From Streptomyces sp. NBC_01306 (GTDB taxonomy: Bacteria; Actinomycetota; Actinomycetes; Streptomycetales; Streptomycetaceae), in assembly GCF_026340465.1 (NCBI RefSeq), contig NZ_JAPEPC010000001.1, positions 4,202,001 through 4,266,000 on the forward strand: DNA of 64,000 nt, read 5' to 3'. The notes beneath the pieces were generated by a model. The model saw only the letters and a program-made list of their open reading frames with translations. It was not told the origin of the DNA and did not search any database. Below are positions 32,708 to 41,702 of the stretch, piece by piece. Made by a program: the position numbers and the translations under genes. How positions within the stretch are numbered: the first letter of the stretch is position 1; every line of letters starts with the position of its first letter.

Positions 32708-33634
32708 TCAGAGAAGCGCCACCGGTGCGACCGGCGCCCCCGTGCCACCCGTGAAGGGCTCGGGGGTCGCGGAGAGCAGGAAGCTGTACCGGTCCGCTTC
32801 CGCACAGGCTGTGGACAACTCCTCAAGATTCCAGTTCTGCCCCTGCGGCATCCCCATCTCGACCAGATGCAGGGCGTGTACGGGCATCCACAGATCCTCG
32901 TTCTCGGGCGGGAAGATCTCGAAGGTCACCGTGTCGTTGGCGACCGCCGCCACATCCCTGGCGTGGAACCACTCCGGGGTGCGGATCGAGAGCCCGGGTG
33001 ACGGATAGGTGTAGCCGTTCCGGTCGCCGCTGAGGTACACCTGGATCTGCCCGGTCCGTACGAGCACGATGTCCCCGGCGCGCACCTCCGTCCCCGCGAG
33101 TTCCTGTGCCGCCTCCAGGTCCTCCGGTGTCACCGCCCGGTCGCTCTCCAGCCGGTCCACGCCCCTGGCGCGCGCCACGTCGAGCAGCACCCCCCGCGAC
33201 ACGATGTGCCGCACCGTGCCGATCCCGCTGAACTCCGCTCCGCCGTGGGCCGTGATCGAATCCGCCGGGCGGCCGTTGTAGAGCTTCCCGGAGTGCGACG
33301 CGTGGGTGAGCGCGTCCCAGTGGGTGCCCGTCTGCAAGCTCATGGTCACGATGTCGTCGCTGGTGGCCACCGTGCCCGGACCGAAGAGCTCCTGGTTGAT
33401 CTGCACCATCGCGTGCAGCGGATTCACCCGCCCCGGGATCATCCCGGTCTGTACGCCGTCCTGTTTCAGGGCTATCGCCAGCGGGATGCGGCGGCCGCTC
33501 CGCACCGTCGCCGCGGCCTCCCGTACGACCTCGTCGGTGATGAGGTTCAGGGTGCCGATCTCGTCGTCGGCGCCCCAGCGGCCCCAGTTGTTCACGCGTG
33601 TGGCGATGTCGTGGAATGCGGCCGGCAGTGACAT
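32708..33634 (-). CDS. Cyclase family protein (kynurenine-formamidase-like metal hydrolase)
   Basis: The 308-residue protein belongs to the cyclase/KynB superfamily, Zn or Mn hydrolases acting on cyclic or formylated amides and esters. The metal motif GTHWDALTH is at 103-111 (His105, Asp107, His111), and HALHLVEMGMPQG supplies a further His. WGADDEIGTLNLIT marks the longer bacterial branch. It shares a promoter region and operator with the divergent SDR gene, so it is likely a ring-opening or amide-cleaving step of the regulon pathway. Start is ATG 33634. Confidence 0.85.
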   Translation of the reverse strand: MSLPAAFHDIATRVNNWGRWGADDEIGTLNLITDEVVREAAATVRSGRRIPLAIALKQDGVQTGMIPGRVNPLHAMVQINQELFGPGTVATSDDIVTMSLQTGTHWDALTHASHSGKLYNGRPADSITAHGGAEFSGIGTVRHIVSRGVLLDVARARGVDRLESDRAVTPEDLEAAQELAGTEVRAGDIVLVRTGQIQVYLSGDRNGYTYPSPGLSIRTPEWFHARDVAAVANDTVTFEIFPPENEDLWMPVHALHLVEMGMPQGQNWNLEELSTACAEADRYSFLLSATPEPFTGGTGAPVAPVALL

Positions 33635-33682
33635 CGGGCCCTCCGGGGGTCTTGTGCTCGGCTGTCTGACTACCCGTAAAAT

Positions 33683-33697
33683 CTAACGGACCGTCAG
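33683..33697. promoter_or_regulatory. Shared palindromic operator, copy 3
   Basis: CTAACGGACCGTCAG lies midway in the 85-bp region between cyclase (33634, minus) and SDR (33720, plus). It is 23 bases before the SDR start, where a bound repressor would block both promoters. Confidence 0.7.
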
Positions 33698-33719
33698 AAA
33701 CCGCGGGAAGGGGCCGGAC

Positions 33720-34634
33720 ATGGGGAACTTCTTGGCAGGCAAAGTCATCGCTGTGACAGGCGCGGGGCGTGGCATCGGCAGGGCGGTCGCCCTCGCGGCC
33801 GCGGCCGAGGGCGCCCGGGTCGTCGTCAACGACTACGGCGTACCCATCGAAGGCGGTGAACCGGAGAGCGAAGTCGCGGCGTCCGTCGTCAAGGAGATCG
33901 TCGCGGCGGGCGGCCAGGCGGTCGCGGTCGCCGACGACATCTCGACGATGGCGGGCGGACAGCGGATCGTCGATGTCGCGCTGGCGCAGTACGGGCGGAT
34001 CGACGGGGTCGTCTGTGTCGCCGGGATCCTCCGGGAGCGGATGCTCTTCAATATGTCCGAGGAGGAGTGGGACCCGGTGGTCGCCACCCATCTGAAGGGC
34101 ACCTTCACCGTCTTCCGGGCGGCGTCGGCCGTGATGCGCAAACAGGGCAGCGGCACACTGATCGGCTTCACCAGCGGCAACCATCAGGGCAGCGTCGCGC
34201 AGGCCAACTACAGCGCGGCCAAGGGCGGCATCATCTCGCTGGTGCGCAGCGCCGCGCTCGGCCTCAACAAGTACGGCGTGACGGCGAACGCGGTGGCCCC
34301 GGTGGCCAGGACCCGGATGTCGGCGAACGTCCCCATGGAGCTGAAGGAGATCGGCGAACCGGAGGATGTGGCCGCGCTCGTCACGTACCTGCTCTCCGAC
34401 CGAGCCCGCGCGGAGAAGATCACCGGCCAGGTGTACACGATCGCGGGCCCGAAGATCGCGGTCTGGGCCCAGCCGAGGGAGCTGCGCGCCGGGTACGCGG
34501 AGGGCGCGGCGTGGACACCCGAGCGGATCGCCGACTTCCTGCCGGGGACGGTGGGGGTCGACCCGATGCCGATGCTCGCGCAGCTGGAGGCGATGGCGCG
34601 GGCGGCGGCGGCCAAGGAGCGGCCCAATGGGTGA
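33720..34634 (+). CDS. Short-chain dehydrogenase/reductase
   Basis: The 304-residue SDR has the NAD(P) motif TGAGRGIG (13-20), an acidic residue after beta-2 (VVNDYG) suggesting NAD preference, CVAGILR in place of NNAG, and the active-site YSAAKGG near 164-168. It resembles 3-hydroxyacyl-CoA dehydrogenases of the multifunctional-enzyme type. The C-terminal extension after 235 (KIAVWAQPRELRAGYAEGAAW) is typical of that group. It heads the unit SDR, acyl-CoA dehydrogenase, Zn alcohol dehydrogenase under operator copy 3. Start is ATG 33720. Confidence 0.9.
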   Translation: MGNFLAGKVIAVTGAGRGIGRAVALAAAAEGARVVVNDYGVPIEGGEPESEVAASVVKEIVAAGGQAVAVADDISTMAGGQRIVDVALAQYGRIDGVVCVAGILRERMLFNMSEEEWDPVVATHLKGTFTVFRAASAVMRKQGSGTLIGFTSGNHQGSVAQANYSAAKGGIISLVRSAALGLNKYGVTANAVAPVARTRMSANVPMELKEIGEPEDVAALVTYLLSDRARAEKITGQVYTIAGPKIAVWAQPRELRAGYAEGAAWTPERIADFLPGTVGVDPMPMLAQLEAMARAAAAKERPNG

Positions 34635-34656
34635 CGGCCGGTGTGCAGTTGGCGCT

Positions 34657-34740
34657 GCCCGTCCCGGCCCCGGCCCTCAGGTGGCCGCCCGTCCCGGCCC
34701 CGGCCCTCAGGTGGCCGCCCGTCCCGGCCCCGTCCCTCAC
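34657..34740. repeat. 30-bp tandem repeat between SDR and dehydrogenase genes
   Basis: Units start at 34657 and 34687 (GCCCGTCCCGGCCCCGGCCC onward, identical over 30 bp), and a partial third runs 34717-34740. The array lies in the 122-bp gap within the operon, upstream of the GTG at 34757. Confidence 0.8.
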
Positions 34741-34756
34741 GCAGGGGAGGCGCGGC

Positions 34757-35941
34757 GTGGATTTTTCCCCCGGGCCTGACGACGCCGCGTTCCGGGCCGA
34801 GGCGCGGGACTGGCTGGCGGAGCACTTCACCGGCGAGTTCGCCACCGCCGGAGCCACCGGCGGCCCCGGCAGCGAGCACGAGGGCGCGGAGCTGCGCCGG
34901 GCCTGGGAGCGGGAGCTGGGCAGCGGCGGCTGGATCGGCATCGGCTGGCAGGGCGACTTCGGCAACCGCCGGGCCACCCTGACCCAGCAGGTCGTCTGGG
35001 CCGAGGAGTACGCGGCGGCCCGCGCCCCCGGCCGGGTCGGCCACATCGGCGAGAACCTCCTCGCGCCCACCCTCATCGCCTTCGGCGACGACGAGCAGCA
35101 GGCCCGCTTCCTGCCGCCGATCGCGCGCGGCGAAGCGCTCTGGTGCCAGGGGTACAGCGAGCCGGGCGCCGGCTCCGACCTGGCGGCGGTGCGTACCGCC
35201 GCCGTCCGCGACAGCGACGGCACATACAGCGTCACCGGCCAGAAGATCTGGACCTCGCTGGCGAAGGAGGCCGACTGGTGCTTCGTGCTGGCCCGTACGG
35301 AGCCGGGCACGCGCGGCCACCACGGGCTGTCCTTCCTGCTGGTCCCGATGGACCAGCCGGGCCGGATCGACGTACGGCCGATCCGGCAGATGTCGGGCAC
35401 CAGCGAGTTCAACGAGGTCTTCTTCGACGGCGCGCGGGCGGAGTGCGTGGTCGGCGGCGAAGGCAACGGCTGGCAGGTCGCCATGGGCCTGCTCGCCCTG
35501 GAGCGCGGGGTGTCGACCCTGGTCCAGCAGATCGGCTTCGCAAGGGAGTTGAAGGAGGTCGTGAACGCGGCGGTCGCGTCGGGCGCCACCGGCGACCCGG
35601 TGCTGCGCGACCGGCTGGTACGCCAGTGGGCCGAGCTGCGCACCATGCGGTGGAACGCGCTGCGCACCCTGGGGCGTACGGACGACGCGGGCGCCCCGAG
35701 CGTCGCCAAACTGCTCTGGGGCGGCTGGCACCAGCGGCTCGGAGAGCTGGCGGTGCAGGTGCGCGGGGCGGGCGGCGCCGTCGGGCCTTCCGGCTGGACG
35801 CCCGGGAGTCCGTACGAACTCGACGCACAGCAGCGGCAGTTCCTGTTCAGCCGGGCCGACACGATCTACGGCGGCTCCGACGAGATCCAGCGCACCATCA
35901 TCGCCGAGCGGGTGCTCGGCCTACCGAGGGAGCCGAGATGA
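34757..35941 (+). CDS. Acyl-CoA dehydrogenase
   Basis: The 394-residue flavoenzyme contains WCQGYSEPGAGSDLAAVRTAAV, TGQKIWTSLAKEADWCFVLART, MSGTSEFNEVFFDGARA and the C-terminal IYGGSDEIQRTIIAERVLGLPRE. It is full length and similar in type to the long subunit at 29311. GTG 34757 follows GGGGAGG at 6 bases, which sets the start despite a longer open frame. The Zn alcohol dehydrogenase start overlaps its stop by 4 bases. It probably acts on a CoA ester produced by the ligases of this set. Confidence 0.9.
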   Translation: MDFSPGPDDAAFRAEARDWLAEHFTGEFATAGATGGPGSEHEGAELRRAWERELGSGGWIGIGWQGDFGNRRATLTQQVVWAEEYAAARAPGRVGHIGENLLAPTLIAFGDDEQQARFLPPIARGEALWCQGYSEPGAGSDLAAVRTAAVRDSDGTYSVTGQKIWTSLAKEADWCFVLARTEPGTRGHHGLSFLLVPMDQPGRIDVRPIRQMSGTSEFNEVFFDGARAECVVGGEGNGWQVAMGLLALERGVSTLVQQIGFARELKEVVNAAVASGATGDPVLRDRLVRQWAELRTMRWNALRTLGRTDDAGAPSVAKLLWGGWHQRLGELAVQVRGAGGAVGPSGWTPGSPYELDAQQRQFLFSRADTIYGGSDEIQRTIIAERVLGLPREPR

Positions 35942-36987
35942 GGGGTGTCGTCTTCGACGGCAAGCAGGCCCAGGTGGTCGACGACCTGGAGATACGTGAT
36001 CCGGGACCGGGCGAGGTCCTGGTGGACGTCGCGGCGGCCGGTCTCTGCCACAGCGACCTGTCGGTGATCGACGGGACGATTCCGTTCCCCGTCCCGGTGG
36101 TGCTCGGCCACGAGGGCGCGGGTGTGGTCGAGGCAGTGGGGGCGGGGGTGAAGCATGTGGCCCCCGGTGACCATGTGGCGCTCTCCACGCTCGCCAACTG
36201 CGGGGCGTGCGCCGACTGCGACCGTGGCAGGCCCACCATGTGCCGCAAGGCGATCGGGATGCCGGGTCGGCCGTTCTCACGGGGCGGGAATCCGCTCTAC
36301 CAGTTCGCGTCCAACTCGGCATTCGCCGAACGCACCGTCGTCAAGGCGGTGCAGGCCGTGAAGATCCCCGCCGGCATCCCGCTCACCTCGGCTGCGCTGA
36401 TCGGGTGCGGGGTGCTGACGGGGGTCGGAGCGGTACTGAACCGGGCGAAGGTCGACCGCGGCGACTCGGTGGTCGTCATCGGCACCGGCGGTATCGGCCT
36501 CAACGTCCTGCAAGGCGCGCGGATCGCCGGTGCGGCGGTGATCGTGGCGGTGGACGCGAACCCGGAGAAGGAGGCGGTGGCCCGGCAGTTCGGGGCGACC
36601 CACTTCCTCACGTCGGCGGAGGGCGTCCGGGACATCCTCCCGAAGGGCGCCGACCACGCCTTCGAGTGCGTGGGCCGGGTGGAGCTGATCCGCCAGGCCA
36701 TCGACCTCCTGGACCGCCACGGCCAGGCCGTCCTGCTGGGCACCCCGCCCGCGACGGCGGAGGCGTCGTTCCTGGTGTCGTCGATGTTCCTGGACAAGTC
36801 CATCCTGGGTTGCCGGTACGGGGCTTCGCGGCCGCAACGGGACATTCCGCTGTACGCGGGGCTGTACGAGCGGGGGGCGCTGCTGCTGGACGAACTGGTG
36901 ACGCGGACGTATCCGGTGGAGGACTTCGCGGGGGCGGTGGCCGACGCGGAAGGGGGGAAGGTGGCGCGGGGGGTGCTGACGTTCTGA
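35938..36987 (+). CDS. Zinc-dependent alcohol dehydrogenase (MDR family)
   Basis: The 349-residue medium-chain dehydrogenase keeps the catalytic zinc ligands in AGLCHSDL (Cys about 37) and GHEGAGVVE (His/Glu about 59-60), and the structural-zinc Cys motif NCGACADCDRGRPTMC (about 87-102). The Rossmann motif is GTGGIGLNVLQGA. It oxidises an alcohol or hydroxymethyl group with NAD. It is last in the SDR operon, translationally coupled to the acyl-CoA dehydrogenase by an ATGA overlap. Confidence 0.92.
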   Translation: MRGVVFDGKQAQVVDDLEIRDPGPGEVLVDVAAAGLCHSDLSVIDGTIPFPVPVVLGHEGAGVVEAVGAGVKHVAPGDHVALSTLANCGACADCDRGRPTMCRKAIGMPGRPFSRGGNPLYQFASNSAFAERTVVKAVQAVKIPAGIPLTSAALIGCGVLTGVGAVLNRAKVDRGDSVVVIGTGGIGLNVLQGARIAGAAVIVAVDANPEKEAVARQFGATHFLTSAEGVRDILPKGADHAFECVGRVELIRQAIDLLDRHGQAVLLGTPPATAEASFLVSSMFLDKSILGCRYGASRPQRDIPLYAGLYERGALLLDELVTRTYPVEDFAGAVADAEGGKVARGVLTF

Positions 36988-37007
36988 ACGGTGACGCACC
37001 GTTCCAC

Positions 37008-37038
37008 GGGGCTCCGCCGGAGTGCTGGGCGGAGCCCC
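37008..37038. terminator. Bidirectional terminator with nested stems
   Basis: GGGGCTCCGCC (37008-37018) pairs exactly with 37028-37038. Outer bases extend the stem: ACCGTTC at 36998-37004 faces GAACGGT at 37042-37048 through short internal loops. It separates the convergent alcohol dehydrogenase and MFS genes. Confidence 0.75.
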
Positions 37039-37047
37039 CGCGAACGG

Positions 37048-38583
37048 TCAGCCGTCCTCGACCGGCGCGCGCAGCGTCCGTACCTGGGGCGACAGCAGCG
37101 CCCCGAACGTGGCCAGCACCGTAGCCCCCGCGCACCCCGCAAGCGCTGCCCTGGTGCCCACGGCCGCCGCGATCGGACCCGCCACCAGGAGTCCCAGCGG
37201 CGCCAGGGCGAGGGAGCCGAACCAGTCGTAGGAGCTGACCCGGGACAGGACCGCCTCGGGGATCTCCCGCTGCATCGTGGTCTCCCAGAGCGCCCCGAAC
37301 ACATCGGTGGACAGGCCCGAGCAGAACATCGCCAGGCAGATCACCCAGACCGGCGCATGGGCGGCGAGCAGCGCCATCGGCACCGCCACCGGGAAGATCG
37401 CGACCACGGCGACGAGAAGGGGGCGGCGCACCCGGATCCGTACCGCGAAGGACGCCCCGGCGACCGTACCCACCGCCTGCGCGGCGACGATCGCGGACCA
37501 GGCACCGGCCCCGCCGAGGTGCTCCTTCGCCTCCAGCGGTCCGAGCACCCCGGACGTCGAGGCGACCGCGGCCACCATGACCGCTGCCTGGCAGACCACG
37601 GCCCACAGCCACTGCCGGGAGATGAACTCCTTCCAGCCATCGCGGAGATCGGCCCAGCCGGATGACGCCGCCCGCACAGCTGTCGTCAGCCGCAGCCCCC
37701 TGATGAGACCCGCGCTCACCACGAAGGACGCGGCGTTCAGGGCGAGCGCCCAGCCCGCGCCGAACGTCGCGACGGTCACGCCGGAGAGCGCGAGCCCGAG
37801 CACCATCGAACCGTTCATACCGACTCGCAGCAGGGCGTTGGCCTGCTGGAACTGCGCGGCGGGGACGATCTGCGGGACGACGCCCGACATCGCGGGGGCG
37901 AACAGCGCGCTGGCTGTTCCGGCCACCACCGTCAGCAGGCACATCGCCGTCAGCGGCGCGTGCCCGGTGAGCACCATCGCGGCGAGGACCCCGTACGCGG
38001 CGGCCCCCAGACAGTCCGAGATCATCATCAGCCGGGAGCGGGACATCCGGTCGGCGATCACTCCGCCGACCAGGATGAGCACCAGCTGCGGCAGCGCCTG
38101 GCAGGCGAGCACCAGCGACAGCCGCCCGGGGGTGGCGCCCGGCAGCGAGAGCACCGCGAACGCCAGCGCCACCCGGGCGAAGCCGTTGCCCAGGACCGAG
38201 ATGGTCCGCGCGGACGCGAGCAGCACGAACCGCCGGTCGTGCCAGAGCGACGGCAGCGGTGCGGCCCCGGGCGGGGCAGCCGCAGGGCCGGGCGTGGGTC
38301 CGGTGCCGGCGTCGGTGCCGGTTTCGGAACCGGCTCCGGAGTCCGCGCGGGTGGGGGCCGGGATCGTGCCGGAACCAGCCGCGCCGGAGGCCGGGACGCC
38401 GGCAGCGCCGGGGGCCGCGGCAGCGGCAGCGACCGGGCCCGCGGGGGATTCGGCAGCGGAGCCCGCGGGGGGTCCCGAAGCCGCGCCGGCAGCCGAACCC
38501 GCAGGGGGCCCCGAAGCCGCGCCCGCCGGAGACTGCGCGGTCGGGTCCGCGGTGGTTCTGGAAGGGTCAGAGGGAAGCGCCAT
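37048..38583 (-). CDS. MFS transporter with long disordered N-terminus
   Basis: The 511-residue protein is a 12-helix MFS permease of the MFS_3 (EntS-like) exporter group. GGVIADRMSRSRLMMISD is the loop after helix 2. FAPAMSGVVPQIVPAAQFQQANALLRVGMN is a typical MFS_3 block. The first 110 residues are Ala/Gly/Pro/Ser-rich with repeated SGPPAGSAAG units and have no counterpart in the family. The start may lie downstream, near SLWHDRRFVLLASAR, but no better start codon with a ribosome site was found. The substrate is unknown. Confidence 0.85.
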   Translation of the reverse strand: MALPSDPSRTTADPTAQSPAGAASGPPAGSAAGAASGPPAGSAAESPAGPVAAAAAAPGAAGVPASGAAGSGTIPAPTRADSGAGSETGTDAGTGPTPGPAAAPPGAAPLPSLWHDRRFVLLASARTISVLGNGFARVALAFAVLSLPGATPGRLSLVLACQALPQLVLILVGGVIADRMSRSRLMMISDCLGAAAYGVLAAMVLTGHAPLTAMCLLTVVAGTASALFAPAMSGVVPQIVPAAQFQQANALLRVGMNGSMVLGLALSGVTVATFGAGWALALNAASFVVSAGLIRGLRLTTAVRAASSGWADLRDGWKEFISRQWLWAVVCQAAVMVAAVASTSGVLGPLEAKEHLGGAGAWSAIVAAQAVGTVAGASFAVRIRVRRPLLVAVVAIFPVAVPMALLAAHAPVWVICLAMFCSGLSTDVFGALWETTMQREIPEAVLSRVSSYDWFGSLALAPLGLLVAGPIAAAVGTRAALAGCAGATVLATFGALLSPQVRTLRAPVEDG

Positions 38584-38801
38584 GGGCGGTCACCTTACGA
38601 GAGCCGGGCGGCCGGGGCGGCCCTTCCCGCTGCCCATTCGGGCCAACTTTCCCTCTCGTACGGAGCAGTCGCGATCCGGCCGGAATTCAGCTGGCCGCCA
38701 CCGTCCGGATCCCGTACAAGCCAGCTGCCCCAAGGGCTCTGGCGCTTCCCGGCGCTGACGGTCCGACGCTTTCGGCAACTGTCATGCGCACGATGCGTGG
38801 C

Positions 38802-38823
38802 GTTCAGCCCCACGGCCACCTCG
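38802..38823 (+). promoter_or_regulatory. Possible PHO box before phoD-like gene
   Basis: GTTCAGCCCCA followed by CGGCCACCTCG resembles two 11-bp PhoP direct-repeat units (GTTCACCNNNN). The first matches well and the second only in part. It lies about 57-78 bp before the PhoD start, a sensible place. The 296-bp spacer 38584-38879 shows nothing else. Confidence 0.3.
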
Positions 38824-38879
38824 CCCTGTGAACCTCAAGCGCGACAAGAGACCCCATAGGAGCCAGGGAGTCAATCCGT

Positions 38880-40493
38880 ATGTCCGCAGACGACGCAGCA
38901 CGCTCCGCTCTCACCGGCCGCCGCAGGTTCCTCGCAGGATCGGCCGCCGCGCTCGGCGTGGCCGCCGCCGCCCAGCTTCCGCTCTCCGGCAGCGCGTCCG
39001 CCGCAACGCCCGCCCCGGCCCGCACCGCCGTGTTCACCGGATCCGCCGCGGCCCCGAAACTTCCTGCCGGACTCTTCAGACTCGGCGTCGGATCGGGCGA
39101 TCCGCTGCCCGACGCGGTCGTGCTGTGGACCCGCCTCGCGCCCGACCCGCTGAACGGCGGGGGTATGCCCGACGCCCCCGTCACCGTCGAGTGGCAGGTC
39201 GCCGACGACGCGAAGTTCACCAAAATCGTCCGGAGCGGCACCGAGCAGGCCGTGCCCGCACTGGCCCACAGCGTGCACGCCGACGCCAAGGGCCTGCAGC
39301 CCGGCCGCAAGTACTGGTACCGCTTCCGCTGCGATGGCCAGATCTCGCCCGTCGGCCGCACCCACACCGCGCCGTCGCCGCTCTCGGCCGGCGGCACCCT
39401 GCGTATCGCGCTCGCCTCCTGCCAGAACTGGCAGCACGGCTATTTCACCCCGTACGCCGACATGCGCGCGCAGGACCCCGACCTGGTCCTCTTCGTCGGC
39501 GACTACATCTACGAGTCCGCTCCGGCGGCCGGCTCCGTGCGGCTCCACACCGGCAAGGGCGAGCCGTACACACTGGACGAGTACCGCAACCGCTACGCCC
39601 AGTACCGCACCGACCCGGACCTCCAGGCCATGCAGGCGTACGCGCCCTGGGTGGTGACCTTCGACGACCACGAGGTCGACAACGACTTCGCGGGCGAGGT
39701 GCCGCAGGACCCGGCGAAGCAGTCGCACACCGCGTTCGTCGCCCGGCTGACCGCCGCGTACCAGGCGTACTACGAGCACATGCCGGTCCGGGCCACGGCG
39801 GTGCCGCACGGCCCGCACATCCAGATGTACCGGCGCTTCGACTACGGCGGGCTCGTCCGGCTGAACGTCCTGGACACCCGCCAGTTCCGCACCGACCAGG
39901 CGGCGACGCAGGCGGGCGCCGAGGACCCGTCCCGCACGATGCTGGGCGCGGCCCAGAAGGAGTGGCTGCTGAAGGGGCTGACCCGGTCACCGGCCCGCTG
40001 GAACGTCATCGCCTCCCAGATCATGATGGCCGAGACCGATCTCATGCCCGGCAAGGGCAAGCTCTGGTACTACGACGCGTGGGACGGCTACCAGGTCGAA
40101 CGGAACGCGCTCATGCGGCAGTTCCAGTCGGTGCGCAACCCGCTGGTGCTCTCCGGTGACCGCCATCTGACGATGATCAGTGACCTGAAGAAGGACTTCG
40201 CCGATCCGAAGTCCGCCGTGGTGGGGGCGGAGTTCGTGGGTACGTCGATCTCCAGCAACGGGGACCAGGACCAGACCGTGTTCCACGAGCAGTGGGACCC
40301 GCTGAAGAAGGACAACCCGCACTGGAAGGTCATCGACGCGCACCGCGGCTACCACCTCTTCGACATCGGGGAGTCGTCGGTGGACGCCCAGGTCCGGGTG
40401 GTGGACACGGTCCTCAGCAAGAAGGCGAAAGCCAGCACGCTCGCCCGGCTCCAAGTGCGGTCGGAGCGGCCGGGGGTGCAGGTGGTGAGTTAG
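38880..40493 (+). CDS. phoD: Alkaline phosphatase/phosphodiesterase, PhoD type, Tat-exported
   Basis: The 537-residue protein starts with a Tat signal: GRRRFLAGSAAALGVAAAA, cleaved near SASA-ATP at about 42. The PhoD catalytic domain shows LASCQNW, FVGDYIYES (metal Asp and Tyr), FDDHEVDNDF, the N/D metal block WNVIASQIMMAE and LSGDRHLTM. PhoD enzymes bind Fe(III)/Ca(II) and release phosphate from diesters and monoesters outside the cell. SD sequence GGGAG precedes ATG 38880. A weak PHO box upstream would fit phosphate-starvation control. It is monocistronic. Confidence 0.9.
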   Translation: MSADDAARSALTGRRRFLAGSAAALGVAAAAQLPLSGSASAATPAPARTAVFTGSAAAPKLPAGLFRLGVGSGDPLPDAVVLWTRLAPDPLNGGGMPDAPVTVEWQVADDAKFTKIVRSGTEQAVPALAHSVHADAKGLQPGRKYWYRFRCDGQISPVGRTHTAPSPLSAGGTLRIALASCQNWQHGYFTPYADMRAQDPDLVLFVGDYIYESAPAAGSVRLHTGKGEPYTLDEYRNRYAQYRTDPDLQAMQAYAPWVVTFDDHEVDNDFAGEVPQDPAKQSHTAFVARLTAAYQAYYEHMPVRATAVPHGPHIQMYRRFDYGGLVRLNVLDTRQFRTDQAATQAGAEDPSRTMLGAAQKEWLLKGLTRSPARWNVIASQIMMAETDLMPGKGKLWYYDAWDGYQVERNALMRQFQSVRNPLVLSGDRHLTMISDLKKDFADPKSAVVGAEFVGTSISSNGDQDQTVFHEQWDPLKKDNPHWKVIDAHRGYHLFDIGESSVDAQVRVVDTVLSKKAKASTLARLQVRSERPGVQVVS

Positions 40494-40576
40494 GGCCTTC
40501 CGTTCGGGTCAGGCCGGATCAGGGAGCGGGGGCGATGTCCGGTGGCGCGCGGGGCCGTCCGGTCCGCCCCGGCGCG

Positions 40577-41569
40577 TCACACGGTGGTCCGTGCCCGGAA
40601 CGTACGCCGGTAGACCGTCGGGGGAACCCCCAGTGCCGCCGTCAGGTGCTGGCGCATGGACTGGGCCGTACCGAAACCGGCGTCCCTGGCCACCTGGTCG
40701 ACCGACAGGTCCGATGACTCCAGCAGGTACCTGGCCCGCTCGACCCGTTGCCGGGTGAGCCACTGGCCGGGGCTGATGCCGGCCTCCTCGCGGAAGCGGC
40801 GGGTGAAGGTGCGTACGGACATCGACTCCTGCTCGGCCATGTCCCGCAGCTGAATCGGCTCGTGCAGCCGGGCGAGCGCCCAGGCACGGGCGGCGGTCGT
40901 CGTCGCCGACCGGTCCTCGGGCAGCGGCCGTTCGATGTACTGGGCCTGGCCACCGTCCCGGTGCGGCGGTACGACCGTCTTGCGCGCCACGTCGTTCGCC
41001 ACCGCCGTTCCGTGGTCGCGGCGCACGATGTGCAGGCAGAGGTCGATTCCCGCCGCCACGCCCGCCGATGTGAGGACGTCCCCGTCGTCGATGAACAGCA
41101 CGTCCGGGTCGACCAGGACAGCCGGGAACAGCTGCTGGAAGTGCGCGGCGGACGCCCAGTGCGTGGTGGCGGGCCGCCCGTCCAGATATCCGGCGGCGGC
41201 CAGCACATAGCCGCCGGTGCAGATGGAGACCAGCCGGGTGCCGGGCCGGATGCGGGCGAGCGCGGTGGCCAGTTCGTCCGTCAGCCTGCCTTCCTCGTAC
41301 ACCGGGCCCAGTTCGTACGAGGCGGGGACGACGACGGTGTCCGCGGTGGCCAGTGCCTCCGGGCCGTACTCGGCGACGATCGAGAAGTCGGCGTCCGTAC
41401 GGACCGGGCCCGGCGGGCGCACCGAGCAGGTCACCACCTCGTACAGCGGGCGGCCCGCCGGGTCGCGGGGACGGCTGAAGATGCGGTGCGGAATGCCGAG
41501 TTCGAAGGGGAGCAGCCCGTCCAGGGCGAGCACGACGACGCGGTGCGGGCGCGGGTTGGGGCGGGGCAC
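40577..41569 (-). CDS. GlxA family AraC-type regulator with DJ-1/PfpI domain
   Basis: The 330-residue protein joins a DJ-1/PfpI-like sensor domain (about 8-190; VVVLALDGLLPFELGIP, VSICTGGYVLAAAG with the Cys elbow) to two AraC HTH motifs (about 220-325; IQLRDMAEQESMSVRTFTRRF and LSVDQVARDAGFGTAQSMRQHL). Such regulators often control nitrogen, aldehyde or transporter genes. It is divergent from an MFS importer at 133 bp, its likely target. Start is ATG 41569. Confidence 0.9.
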   Translation of the reverse strand: MPRPNPRPHRVVVLALDGLLPFELGIPHRIFSRPRDPAGRPLYEVVTCSVRPPGPVRTDADFSIVAEYGPEALATADTVVVPASYELGPVYEEGRLTDELATALARIRPGTRLVSICTGGYVLAAAGYLDGRPATTHWASAAHFQQLFPAVLVDPDVLFIDDGDVLTSAGVAAGIDLCLHIVRRDHGTAVANDVARKTVVPPHRDGGQAQYIERPLPEDRSATTTAARAWALARLHEPIQLRDMAEQESMSVRTFTRRFREEAGISPGQWLTRQRVERARYLLESSDLSVDQVARDAGFGTAQSMRQHLTAALGVPPTVYRRTFRARTTV

Positions 41570-41702
41570 GGGGTCCTCCCTGGGACAGAACGGGCGGCAC
41601 TGGCCTGTCCGGCCTCTCCGGACGGGGCGGTGGCCCGATCATAGCGAAGGCTGTCCTCCGGGCCACTCGTACGACCGGTGCTGCCCCGGTGATGCTGGCG
41701 GA

